A DNA stretch of 24,594 nucleotides, from the NCBI GenBank assembly GCA_009801015.1, contig VHZZ01001384.1, positions 72,910 to 97,503 of the forward strand, written 5' to 3'. A program made the translations under genes and the position numbers. Numbering within the stretch: position 1 is the stretch's first letter; the number at the start of each line of letters is the position of its first letter. The notes beneath the pieces are model-generated. The model was not told the DNA's origin, did not search any database, and worked only from the letters and a program-made list of their open reading frames with translations. This document shows, piece by piece, positions 1-9,627 of this stretch. This DNA comes from Silene noctiflora. Lineage: Eukaryota; Streptophyta; Magnoliopsida; Caryophyllales; Caryophyllaceae.

Positions 1-188
1 AAAAAAAAAAAAAAAATATTCAAATCACCTAACTGTCAATCGTATACTAGACTTGTTCGGCTCTTCACTTTGATGTACATCACGTACCGGTACTACAATC
101 TACTATCCTTAAAAACCGTCAACTGAAAACCTCCACCATCACGCCCGAGTCGACTCAGCTCCGCCGTCTACGGCGCCCCGCCGCCGCC
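1..188 (+). promoter_or_regulatory. Upstream DNA and 5' leader of the aspartic protease gene
   Basis: The window opens with 16 A residues, followed by AT-rich sequence and then a C-rich leader from about 125. The leader ends GCCGCCGCC directly before the ATG at 189, a strong context for a plant start. No clear TATA box is visible in the stretch supplied; the promoter is probably cut by the window edge. Confidence 0.4.
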
Positions 189-3100
189 ATGAGTATTCTC
201 TTCTTCCTCCTCTCTTTCTCTCTCCTCTCTGCGTCTACCACCGCGCAGCCGCCACTGACTGTCGATCGCCGCCCGCTAATCCTCCCTCTTTCTCTCTCCC
301 CGCCGCGAACATCCGACGTCAGCAAGTTAAAGCTCCGACGTCATCTCCATGGCGTTTCGCCTAATGCTAGGATGCGTCTCTACGACGATCTCCTCTCCAA
401 CGGGTTAGTTTCTTAGTTGATTGATTACTATTAGTGTATTTTAGTGTAATTTAGGGTTTATTGTTATTGGTTAGTGTTGATCATTGATTTGATTTAGGGG
501 TTTTCGTATGTTATTGATTAGGGATATTGATTGATTAATGTTGATGAAATATGTGAATTGTCAAATTAGGTATTACACGACGAGGTTATGGATCGGAACG
601 CCTCCACAGGAGTTTGCGTTGATAGTGGATACAGGGAGTACGGTCACATATGTGCCTTGTAATTCCTGTGATCAATGTGGTAATCATCAGGTATTTCCTT
701 TTATCACTTTTTTCTTTTCTGATACGGAAGAGGTCATAACCTACTTGTTAAGACGGAGGAATGGTAGAGAAGTGGACAATTAAGGTTTGAATCCCCCTTC
801 CCACAATCCCTTGTAGGAGTAGCTCATTTGACAATATAAAAATCTCTTCTTTGATTCTATTGTAATTTTGAACACGGCTTTTGAAACTTCTATCATTTCA
901 CTAAAGTAGATTTTAGAAAGCGGATAACGATGACAAATACTTCGTAAGTATTACTCCGTAGTAGATTTTAGTAACAAGCTTGACGATAAAGAGGCATTCT
1001 CCTGAAGGAAACAAAAGTGGCTTGGAATTAGAGTTTGAGCCAGGATAACCTTTACAATAGGGGTGTCAAGAAAACCACTAAAGAGATCTTTTGCGCGAGA
1101 CTTCTTATCAGCACAATGCACTAAAGTACTAAAGTGGCTCTTTTCCCAAGAGCTTCTTCTTTTTCCAACAAAGGTACGCCGTTAGAGTGCGCTTTACTAA
1201 TAGAGTAAAAAGTAAAGGCTCTAAGCTCCGCTCCTTCGACTAATTGTTCGAATTGGAATTGGTTCGGTTCAGTTTCAATTGAAGGACTTCAATTGAAGGA
1301 CTGTTGAAGATTCTCCGACAAGAGTGCCATGATACGTTGTGGGCAGGGCATCAGGGATGGAAGAGAACCTTATGCCTTCTGAAAAGGAGCTATTATTGGC
1401 CACAAATGAAGGAAGTTGACTAAGAGGCAATGGTTTGGCCTTTATAAAGAAGCATTATTCATTTAGTCGGTAGTGACAAAGATTTTTAAGAATATTTTAA
1501 TGTCCATTTGTGGGGTACTCACACAAGGGTTGTGATTCAGGTAACAGTACAACCCCGGGTTTGAGTGTGTGAGGCAGTATAACGAGTCTTCTCTTACAAT
1601 AATTTAGTGGGTTACTCTAGGGGTATAATTGGTGGTACATTCCAAGGGAGGTCTAGAGGGCACTTGTTTGTATTCCTAAATTATTGGCGGGTCCAAATTC
1701 GGAGTTGTAGTTTGGTCACTATCTTTATAGTGATACTATTTTTATACAAAGCGTCTTGCTTGTGACAGATACTTTCCGTCATAAGATGAAGACGGATAAT
1801 GCCCCTCTCACAATAAGGCAAGTGGGAGGGCAAGTGGGGGAGAAATGGAGCATCCCATGGATCACCCACTTGCATATTCTGAGAGGGGCAGCTTGTGACG
1901 GATAGTGATCGTCTTCAATGAAAATTTGTGATTTTTATAGTGGAGTTTAGTCTTTTCGGTTTGTAGGTTTAATGGCCAGGAATGGTTTTGTCTTAGGTAT
2001 TGACCCTAAATCTTGTCTCTAAGTCTTAACTTATTATTAGCTTGCGATTTATTTTACTTTTACATAATTTATCGATCGATGGGTGCTTTCGTGACGCGTG
2101 AGAGATTAGAGCTAATTTCCAAACATTATTAGGCCATTTAGATGATTCAAGAAATTCCATTAATAGATAGTGAGCTGTGATTTATGACTATTTCAACTTT
2201 TGGCTTCTCACGGATTAATCATATAGGCTTTGCCCAGCTAATGATTCCATGGAATTCAACTTTTCTGTATCTGATGAAGAATTGATGATGGTTATTGTTT
2301 GTTCCTTGACTTACTCTCCTAGGGAAGGCGACAACCCTCAATTCTTTTTAGAAAGTAATTAAACTCCTTAAAATACCCATCATTAACGAACGTATTTGAA
2401 TTTTAGAAAAACTAGAGAAGAAGATGAAAAGTTTTGTTAGTTTACTTAAATATCTTAGGTGGTTCTGAAATTTGGTACCACTTGGTGGGGGCATCTCATT
2501 ATCGTGAGCTATTTCATTATGTTCATACTTCATACTAGTAGTATATTGGAAAAAAACAGTAGATTTGCAATTTTGCATCAACCTACTCTCTAAATCTACT
2601 ATTTACCACACACACTTAATTAGCTTGTTGATTGGTCAATCTACTTTTTTGGCCCGATGTTACTATTTTTTGGCCAATTTGTTGTCTATCAAACGATGAC
2701 GTAATACAAGTATGAATTGATTCTTGATTCTAGTGAATACATTTAGACATTTAGTGGTGCATAGTACGAGTGGGCCCAGCTATAAATGACACTATTCGAA
2801 AGAAGTATTGAAGGGGAAAAATTGATTGAAACTCGCAAGGCTTCTTAAATAGGCTCATTATTCGAATTTTTCGTATTCGTTTGTCGGTCTGGATTGGGGT
2901 ACCTATTGATGGTTTTAGTATTTTGAAAGCAATCCTTTTTCCTGCAAGCATAGAACACCACAAAGGAGGAAGTAGGAAAAGAGCATTCATTTGAGTTGTC
3001 AAAACATGAAGGAGAAATTATTACATGGGGTTGCCTTTGTGTACTTAAGAGAAGCCATGCAAGAAAGTTTGGTGGGCGTCTTGCAGTCTACTCCAATAGC

Positions 3101-6100
3101 TCATTTGGTGGCAAGCAACATTTTTAAGGAATGATGTGGAAAATTGTACATATAAATACGGAAAACTATAAGGGGACATTTGGTTTACAAAAACAAGGTA
3201 TTAGGTGTGGGTTTAGAATAGACAAAACCACAACTTAGGTTTGTTTTGGTATTATTTGATTATGATACCCATACCTCAAACCCGTGAGGTATGGGTCTCT
3301 TATATCCAAGGGGGGATGTGGTATGAGATTGATACCCATGGTATCAAAAGAAATGAGAGAATATAAAAGCAGGAAAGATTTCTTTTTTTCTGTGATAGCA
3401 TAGGCATTGCGTTATATAGGCAAAAGTATCCGCCATGAGGTATGATGTCTTGTTTTTAACATTTTAAATATTCTTAAGAATCGAGTTATAAATAATACTA
3501 TGAACTTTCTCATTCCCATTTCTATGCATACTTTTCTATACGCCTGCAAAACTTGATCAGTTTATGACTGGTTTCTATTTTTTTCTTACGTTTCCTTTTT
3601 TTGGTGTATACTTTTACAGGATCCAAAGTTCCAACCAGATCTTTCAGATACCTACCATCCAGTGAAGTGCAATCCTGATTGTACATGTGATTCGGAAAAT
3701 GACCAGTGTACTTACGAGAGACAATATGCTGAAATGAGTTCCAGCAGTGGGATTTTAGGTGAAGATCTCGTATCTTTTGGTAATATGAGTGAGCTCAAAC
3801 CCCAGCGTGCAGTTTTTGGTTGTGAAAATGCAGAAACGGGTGATCTTTATAGTCAACACGCTGATGGTATAATGGGTTTGGGACGTGGTGATCTAAGCAT
3901 TGTTGATCAGCTTGTTGAAAAAGGTGTAATCAATGATTCCTTTTCACTGTGTTATGGTGGGATGGAGGTTGGTGGTGGTGCTATGGTTCTGGGCCAAATA
4001 TCTCCACCATCTGACATGGTCTTCGGCCATTCCGACCCTGATCGCAGGTCTGTTATGGAAGATTTTGGTTACTTGATAGCCTTCTTTATATTTCTCTCTT
4101 AACGTCTGACACATTTACTCTAGTTTCCGGATGGCAACAGTCCATATTACAATATCGAGCTGCGGGGGTTACATGTTGCTGGGAAGAAGCTAGATATTAA
4201 TCCACAGGTTTTTGATGGGAAGCATGGAACTATTCTAGATAGTGGTACAACATATGCCTATTTACCAGAAGCAGCGTTTCTGCCATTTATACAAGCTGTA
4301 AGATGATTTTCTTTTTGTATACTGTTTCTGCACATTGTGGTATTTTGTTCTGGATACAAGCTGTAAAGGTGAACATACTGTATGTTACTTCACCATCTTA
4401 TTACTTACTATTATTTTTCAAATGTAGATCACAAGTGAGCTCCATGGCCTTAAGCAGATTCGTGGTCCTGATCCAAATTATAATGATGTATGCTTCTCTG
4501 GTGCTGGAAGGTAGTTTATATTGTTAGTGGATTATTCACCCAGCATTTAGTTGTCCGATTATCTCATTATCTCAATTTCGCCATTTTGTGTTACCTCAGT
4601 GAAATTCCAGAACTCCACAAGACTTTCCCGTCAGTTGACATGGTCTTTGATAATGGTGAAAAGTATTCACTATCGCCGGAAAACTATCTATTTAAGGTGA
4701 AGTTGCTAATTCCTTTTTCCGGCTATTTTTCCAACCATTGTTGTGATATTTTCTTTCCAATTTATGTGCTTCATACTTTTTTATCTCTTTATGAAGTAGT
4801 TGCGGTCTGACGTGACCTAGTGTCTCTTTTTGGATTAATCTAATGTAATTATTTGTACAGCACTCAAAGGTACACGGTGCATATTGTCTTGGTGTTTTTC
4901 AAAATGGAAAAGATCCGACAACACTCTTAGGAGGTACAGGGTGCTCAGTTTTACAATACTTTTTTTTTTGGTATAATTTTCTTTATTCTCTTGGAGTTTG
5001 TAATTTCCTGCTTAATTCGAATAACAGGCATTGTTGTCCGTAATACTCTTGTGACATATGATCGTGAACACTCGAAAGTTGGATTTTGGAAGACCAATTG
5101 TTCTGTGTTATGGGAGAGACTGAATGCTTCAAGCATTTCACCAGCGCCTGCACCTTTTGGTGGGGAGGTTGCAGCTACAGATATGTCACCTACAGATATG
5201 TCACCTGCACCTTTGGGTGGGGAGATTTCAGATACAGGGATGCCACCTGCACCTTTGGGTGGGGAGGTTTCAAATACAGGGATGCCACCCGCACCCTTGG
5301 GTGCGGAGATTTCAGATACAGGGATGCCACCTGCATCGGCTCCTAATGGAGCACCCAGTCCGGTTATTTCAGGTATATCAAGATGCTTATAACTTTTTGT
5401 AGCAGACTTTTTTCTTTATTAATTGCGTGTTCTGTGGCTCGTCAATTTTCTGGTCCAATCAACAGCCAACAACTTAAACACTATGCAATATCTCAACCTA
5501 TTAATTAATGGTAATGATAGATAACTGAAAGACGAATAATATGAAAGGATCACCTAGTTATGAATGGAAAATTACTGTTAATAAGGAAAGAAAATGCCTG
5601 ATTCACGTCCTGCTTATGTAGAGGAAATAAATGGGAAAAGGTTGTGAATCTTTTTTCTGAACTAATGCTTAAAAAAAATGTTCTTTTGATTCGGAAACAA
5701 ACATATTTGTCAAAATGGCATCCACGTAAACATGGAACAGACACGCAATTACAAATGACGTGTCTATTTCAATGATTTGAGGTCGGCCAACACGAATCAT
5801 CATTTGAAACCGTCCACGGCATTCAATAAAGCTCCATAATATACGGAGCTTTAAGTAAAAAGATTTGAAAAATCATAAATGTAATCGAATAATATATAAA
5901 AAAAAAAAAAATGATGAATGATGACGGAGATGAATGGCGTGTCTTTAACCCAAAAAATGTCATCGCAAACCCCACTGCAACACTTACCCTATTACCGCTT
6001 TAGGCCCCTTTCAACTTCCTTCCAACCTCAAAACTCCTCCACCCACCTTCAAATAAATAACTAGCAGCTCCTTCCTCCTCATGACCCACAACAACTGGGC

Positions 6101-9100
6101 CCACTATTACTCCCCAACCACCATCGCATCATCTCCATCAGCATAAACTACCATGACCACGCAACAACTCACCTCAACAAGTACTACATTACCATTTCAG
6201 CCTCACTTAGCCGCCAGGCCTGGCAGCGCCACCTCTATTTGCTCTACCAATCATCCCATTGCCTTCGACGACCACCCACGCTAAGGTAGGTTTTCATCGT
6301 CATTCCCGTCGTCAAGTTGTCTAATTTCTTTTGGTTTATATATCGGGTAATCTATAATTATGTTGATGAAAAATGATTGATGAGGGAAGGTGATCTATGA
6401 TACGATGAAGAGAAGAAATAAAAGGGGGAGATATCTCACACTTTTGCGATTTCAATCACCACTAGTGAGCTGTGGCTTTGCTTTTGGCATTTTGAGGGTT
6501 AAAGATACACCATTGGTAATGGTGTGTCTATTCAATGGGTACGCCACTCCTAATGGCGTGTTCATCTCAAATTGATTTTTTTTCTCTATTTTCAGAGTTA
6601 AACTAGATTCACCATTGTCAATGGCGTGTCTCTTCGCAACTCAAGTTTAAGATTTCCGACTCTACGTGGACACCATTTGTCAAATAAGTTTGTTCTGAAA
6701 CAAAGCGATGTTTTTTTTTTTTTTTTTTTTTAAATTTTAAAACATTATTTCATTAAAAGATTCAAAGGTTGTGTACATTTTACTCGTTGCCTCATCATAA
6801 GGGAAACCTTCAAGGCGATGGGGTAAAGTTGCTGCCATTGTCCCCTTATGAGCTACCTCTCCAGTTTTATTTTTTCTTCCCATATTCCATTCGCCCTGCT
6901 TTTTAAGTTGGTTGAAATGACTCTAATGCCCTTATCTTACCATTTTCCCTCACCAACTCCAAACTAGTCACCCCACCACCCACCACCTGGCTACCCCATC
7001 ACCAACCATCACCTGACCACCCCAACAACCATTACGACCACTACTAGCCTGCTACCACCCATGAGGCCATGAGCCCAATATTACGACCACCGCCCAACGA
7101 GCCCACCATTACCAGTCACGCCGACATAAAACCACTACCACCAGCCACTCCAGCATGAACCCACCCCCACGAGACCCCGTCCCCCACCCACAAAACTTTC
7201 TCCCTCACCCTCGAAAAACCTAGATGGGGTAGCGTGGTTTTGACAGAGGTGATGGTGGAGGGTGGTCGGAGGTGGGTGCGGTGATTGGAGACATTGGTGT
7301 GGTGGTGAACTGATGATGTTTGGAGATTTTGGGGGGGCGGGGGGGGTTGAAGATAAGTTGTGAGGATGAATATGGTGACTTGCTGAGGGCCTGAGGGGTG
7401 GTACACTAGTGTTGTAGTTAATGTGGGTGGTATACGCTATGTTGCTTGGACTCTTCAATATTATCTCGCCTACCCGTGTCGGACACTCGGACACTTCATT
7501 TTAAACCAACAACATAAATTTTTTTCCCCATGAAATAGACGAATCCGACATTTGGACACGCACCCAGTTCGGATACTTCTAAGTTCTATCCGAGTCCGAG
7601 CAACAAAGGGTATAAGGGTAATGTGGCCTGTTGCTGGTAAAAACTTGCCCAAAATGGAAAGAAAGAGAAACGGGAAGAAAAGAAAAAAATGCCAAAAAAG
7701 GAATATGGGAAGAGAACAGAAATTGGAGGGTGTATAACTTTTTTTTACCAGGCATTAGAAGTTTAAATAACTTTCCCTTGCCAAGGCTTTCATGTGTTCT
7801 ATTGTGTATGTGCAAGTGTGTTTGTGGGAAACTGGTAGTTTAACTGACGTTTGTGTTGGCTGACCCCCTTTCTTTCTGAAATTAATTTCCAATTTCAGGA
7901 GATTTTCAAGTCGGTTACATAACATTTGTTATATCCTTGAGTGTTAAATACTTGGACTTGAAGCCACATGGTTCAGAACTATCTACATCCATTGCCAAAG
8001 AGTTGGGAGTCAACATCTCTCAGGTAAGCTGAGGGAATAGCCGGTTTATAATTTTTCATAAAAGTAGTGAAGCAAGAAGGGAAAGAGAGAGGTTGAATTG
8101 TATTAATAATACTTTTAATGGCTTCTAGGTTCATCTTCTCAATATGACTTCAGCTGGAAATGGTTCCCTGATAAGTTGCAGCATCTATCCGGAAGGATCT
8201 GCCAAGTATTTTTCAAATACAACTGCAATGGTAAATTGCATTTGGTGAATTTGGGCTACGTAACTCAAAATAAAGTGAGCACTAGATAATGTTGGTTAAT
8301 CTGGATTTTGTGCAGCATATAATTTCTCGCTTAGCTGAAGTCCAACTTCCAGACACCTTTGGTAGTTACAAGCTTGTTAATTGGAAGGTCCAGCCTCCTT
8401 TGAAAAAGTAAATATTCTTTCTGTTTTAAGTGACTTTTTGTATGGTCTAGTACTGTCTTTTTTTTCTGCGGTTTTTCCGATGTTCATCTCTCTTGCTTTC
8501 CTAAATAAGCATTTGGATTTCAGTCAATCCTTGCGCTATTTGTGACTCTACTGCCTCTGCTGTATATAAGGGACGATACTGCCTCTGCTGTATGTGCACT
8601 GTTTTAAATGTCCTCTGTCCGCATATTTAATTAAATGGACGTTGTTTATAGCTATTTGTGATGAATCTGATGATCATTTATTTAATCGATCATTGAACGG
8701 TGAGATATATAAATTCTGTAAGAGAGTGTTTGGCAATAAGAATTTAATTTGAAATGCATCATTTTCAAATTAGCAAAGTGAAATAAAGATTTGGAAATGA
8801 GGGGGGTTAGAGAGTGGATTTCAAATGGGTTTATTTTAATCTTACTTAAATTTGGTAGGATTTCCAAATCCAAATCTAATAGGTTTGCCAAACATGCAAA
8901 CTGGTCCAAATCTAAATTTGAGAATACAATCTTTGTTCCCAAACACACCATAAATGCATTTTGCTGGGTTGTTGGTTAAACGGCACTTGCGTGATGAATT
9001 TCTTCTCTCCTGATAGCTTTTCTTTGTTTGGACAAAGAGATTCTGAGGCAAAGGGAGGGGAAGGAAAGACATGATGAAATATCCCTTATTTAGATAGTAA

Positions 9101-9627
9101 AGTTGGATTGAAGGGATACGGAAGGGAGGGTAAAGGATCCGTTTTCTCTTCCATTTTCCCTCCTGCAAGGCAAAATCAAAATCCTTTTGAACATTGGAAA
9201 TTTGTTGAACACCCATACTCTATAGTCTATTTCCCGTCCCTCCCTTTCCCTCCTAATATCCTGTTTTACACTCCAGCAATGCACTAATGATGGGATGAAC
9301 ACCTCCCTCAATGCAAATTTTTGCTGTACTGAGTGTGCAATGTCATGCATCTGCAATTCTGAAAGCACTGTTACATTCTTATTAGTTGAGTCCGAGTTGT
9401 AGACGATATTCTTCACTTCATAACTATGGTTTTTCTTTGATGGCAGGAGTTGGCGGCAACAACATTATTTAGTAGTGTTTATGGCAATTATAATAACATT
9501 GATGTTAGGATTATCAGTGTATGGGATTTGGTTTGTTTGGAGATGGAGACAAGAAGCTAGCATACCATACAAACCTGTTGGCAGTGATGCCGCTCCCGTT
9601 ATTGAGCAAGAACTCCAGCCATTGTGA
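189..9627 (+). CDS. Membrane-anchored pepsin-like (A1 family) aspartic protease, 12 coding exons
   Basis: Coding exons: 189-403, 570-690, 3620-4047, 4141-4297, 4428-4510, 4600-4696, 4861-4933, 5028-5372, 7899-8023, 8129-8230, 8316-8407, 9447-9627. They total 2019 nt, 672 aa, with GT-AG junctions in continuous phase. Residues 1-19 are a hydrophobic signal peptide. The two catalytic motifs are VDTGS (Asp92) and ILDSGT (Asp288), in the pepsin bilobal arrangement, with a Cys-rich insert after the first (VPCNSCDQCGNHQ). A Pro/Gly-rich spacer (about 410-505) precedes a glycosylatable domain (507-612), a transmembrane helix (about 620-644) and a 28-residue cytosolic tail. From memory it matches the Arabidopsis At5g43100/At3g50050 group in layout. 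The role is probably endoproteolysis in the secretory system or at the cell surface; the substrate is unknown. The start codon is the first ATG after a GC-rich leader and directly gives the signal peptide. The exon 3/4 junction has an in-frame alternative (see findings). Confidence 0.93.
725..850 (+). repeat. Possible tRNA-derived SINE fragment
   Basis: GGTTTGAATCCCCCTTCCC at about 784-802 resembles a Pol III B box with its usual CTTCCCAC follow-on in plant SINEs. The A box is at best degenerate (around 747-760). No poly(A) tail or target duplication was found, so this is a tentative call. Confidence 0.3.
1055..1240. other. Possible mitochondrial DNA insertion (NUMT)
   Basis: This stretch is markedly less AT-rich and reads like plant mitochondrial spacer DNA, with phrases such as AGAGCTTCTTCTTTTTCC and GGCTCTAAGCTCCGCTCCTT. 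The judgement rests on style and memory only. No mitochondrial gene is recognisable in it. Confidence 0.3.
1301..1420 (+). mobile_element. Ty3/gypsy LTR-retrotransposon relic (integrase zinc-binding region)
   Basis: Translation gives a recognisable piece of the gypsy integrase H-H-C-C region: an ECHDT...GH..G start and a YYWPQM end, typical of plant Ty3/gypsy pol. Only about 120 bp is recognisable and no LTRs or other domains are seen nearby. It is a broken, old fossil inside a host intron. Confidence 0.65.
1771..1906 (+). mobile_element. MITE, copy 1 of a two-copy family
   Basis: About 136 bp with inverted ends: left ACTTTCCGTCATAAG..., right ...CTTGTGACGGATAGT, followed inward by GCCCCTCTCACAATAAGG and its complement (TATTCTGAGAGGGGC). 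It aligns along its whole length with the reverse complement of 21424-21576. It has no coding capacity. The right terminus reads CACTATCC on the opposite strand, which hints at a CACTA-type origin, but no target duplication is clear. Confidence 0.75.
3175..3360. repeat. Hairpin-rich, probable MITE remnant
   Basis: The segment begins GGGACATTTGGTTTAC, like hAT-type MITE ends in plants. It contains two perfect inverted repeats: 3267-3296 (12-bp arms, 6-nt loop) and 3329-3347 (8-bp arms, 3-nt loop). Both use the same ATACC/GGTAT word. No matching right end was found, so the limits are approximate. Confidence 0.45.
5204..5329 (+). repeat. Three 42-bp in-frame tandem repeats in protease exon 8
   Basis: Three units of 14 codons (5204-5245, 5246-5287, 5288-5329) encode PAPLGGEISDTGMP and close variants. 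A 15-bp duplication (ATDMSP then TDMSP) sits just upstream. The repeats form the flexible Pro/Gly spacer between the protease body and the membrane-proximal domain and keep the frame. Confidence 0.9.
5671..6731. mobile_element. About 1-kb non-autonomous inverted-repeat DNA element
   Basis: The ends are imperfect inverted repeats. The left side reads poly(A), then AAACAAACATATTTGTCA, then CCACGTA, then AGACACGCAATT. The right side reads AATGGCGTGTCT, TACGTGG, CATTTGTCAAATAAGTTTG, then poly(T), which is the reverse complement in the same order with small gaps. Five forward copies of AATGRYGTGT(CT) and one inverted copy lie inside. No transposase frame is present. The superfamily is uncertain and no target duplication was confirmed. 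Confidence 0.55.
6711..6731. repeat. Poly(T) tract, 21 nt
   Basis: An uninterrupted T run at the right edge of the inverted-repeat element. It mirrors the shorter A run at 5671-5678 on the left edge. Confidence 0.9.
7439..7606. mobile_element. MITE with TGTTGCTYGGACTC ends
   Basis: The left end ATGTTGCTTGGACTC is mirrored by the right end GAGTCCGAGCAACA, giving about 15-bp inverted repeats around a 168-bp body. The body has internal TGTCGGACACTCGGACAC-like words. I recall this end sequence from a widespread eudicot MITE type. It is non-coding. Confidence 0.65.
8726..8946. mobile_element. Candidate hAT-like MITE
   Basis: Both ends start GTGTTTGG on opposite strands and stay similar for about 30 bp (GTGTTTGGCAATAAGAATT against GTGTTTGGGAACAAAGATT). 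The body is 221 bp and AT-rich. No 8-bp target duplication is visible, so it is old or misbounded. Confidence 0.45.
9020..9265. repeat. Purine/pyrimidine fold-back element
   Basis: AAAGGGAGGGGAAGGAAAG on the left faces CCCTCCCTTTCCCTCC on the right. An inner pair (GGAGGGTAAAGGA and TTCCATTTTCCCTCC) nests within it. It is probably a MITE remnant starting at TTGTTTGGACAAAG; the ends are approximate. Confidence 0.4.

Larger units (their letters stand above)
691..3619 (+). other. Intron 2 of the aspartic protease gene (2.9 kb, repeat-filled)
   Basis: It opens GTATTT after ...NHQ and closes TTTTACAG before DPKFQ. It holds a weak SINE-like stretch (about 725-850), possible organelle-derived DNA (about 1055-1240), a Ty3/gypsy relic (1301-1420), a small inverted-repeat element (1771-1906) and a hairpin-rich element (about 3175-3360). 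No reading frame inside it looks like a gene. Repeat insertion has stretched this intron far beyond its neighbours of 80-150 bp. Confidence 0.85.
5373..7898 (+). other. Intron 8 of the aspartic protease gene (2.5 kb, repeat-filled)
   Basis: It begins GTATAT after ...SPVIS plus one base and ends CAATTTCAG before the GDFQVGY exon. It contains a roughly 1-kb inverted-repeat element (5671-6731), a long CCA-rich low-complexity tract (about 6945-7190) facing a GGTGG-rich tract (about 7240-7300), and a MITE (7439-7606). The reading frames across 7100-7850 are low-complexity or repeat translations, not genes. Confidence 0.85.
8408..9446 (+). other. Intron 11 of the aspartic protease gene
   Basis: It begins GTAAAT and ends GATGGCAG. 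It contains a 28-bp tandem duplication (8549-8593) and two candidate fold-back elements (8726-8946 and about 9020-9265). No coding frame of interest lies inside it. Confidence 0.8.

Noticed and set aside
784-802. B-box-like word considered as part of a tRNA gene
   Set aside because: No acceptor stem, anticodon arm or proper A box could be laid out around it.
2751-3002. Minus-strand open frame of 83 codons, considered as an organelle-type ORF
   Set aside because: The style is faintly mitochondrial, but no known protein is recognisable and it sits inside a repeat-filled intron.
3000-3130. Possible further retroelement coding fragment on the plus strand
   Set aside because: A readable stretch exists, but I could not match it to any specific pol or gag motif.
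5086-5402. Alternative frames over the 42-bp repeats
   Set aside because: All three frames stay open because the repeat unit is a multiple of three; only the Pro/Gly frame continues the protease across its junctions.
7116-7843. Several overlapping open frames on both strands
   Set aside because: They translate CCA/GGT-rich low-complexity DNA and the MITE at 7439-7606; composition is biased and no domain is present.
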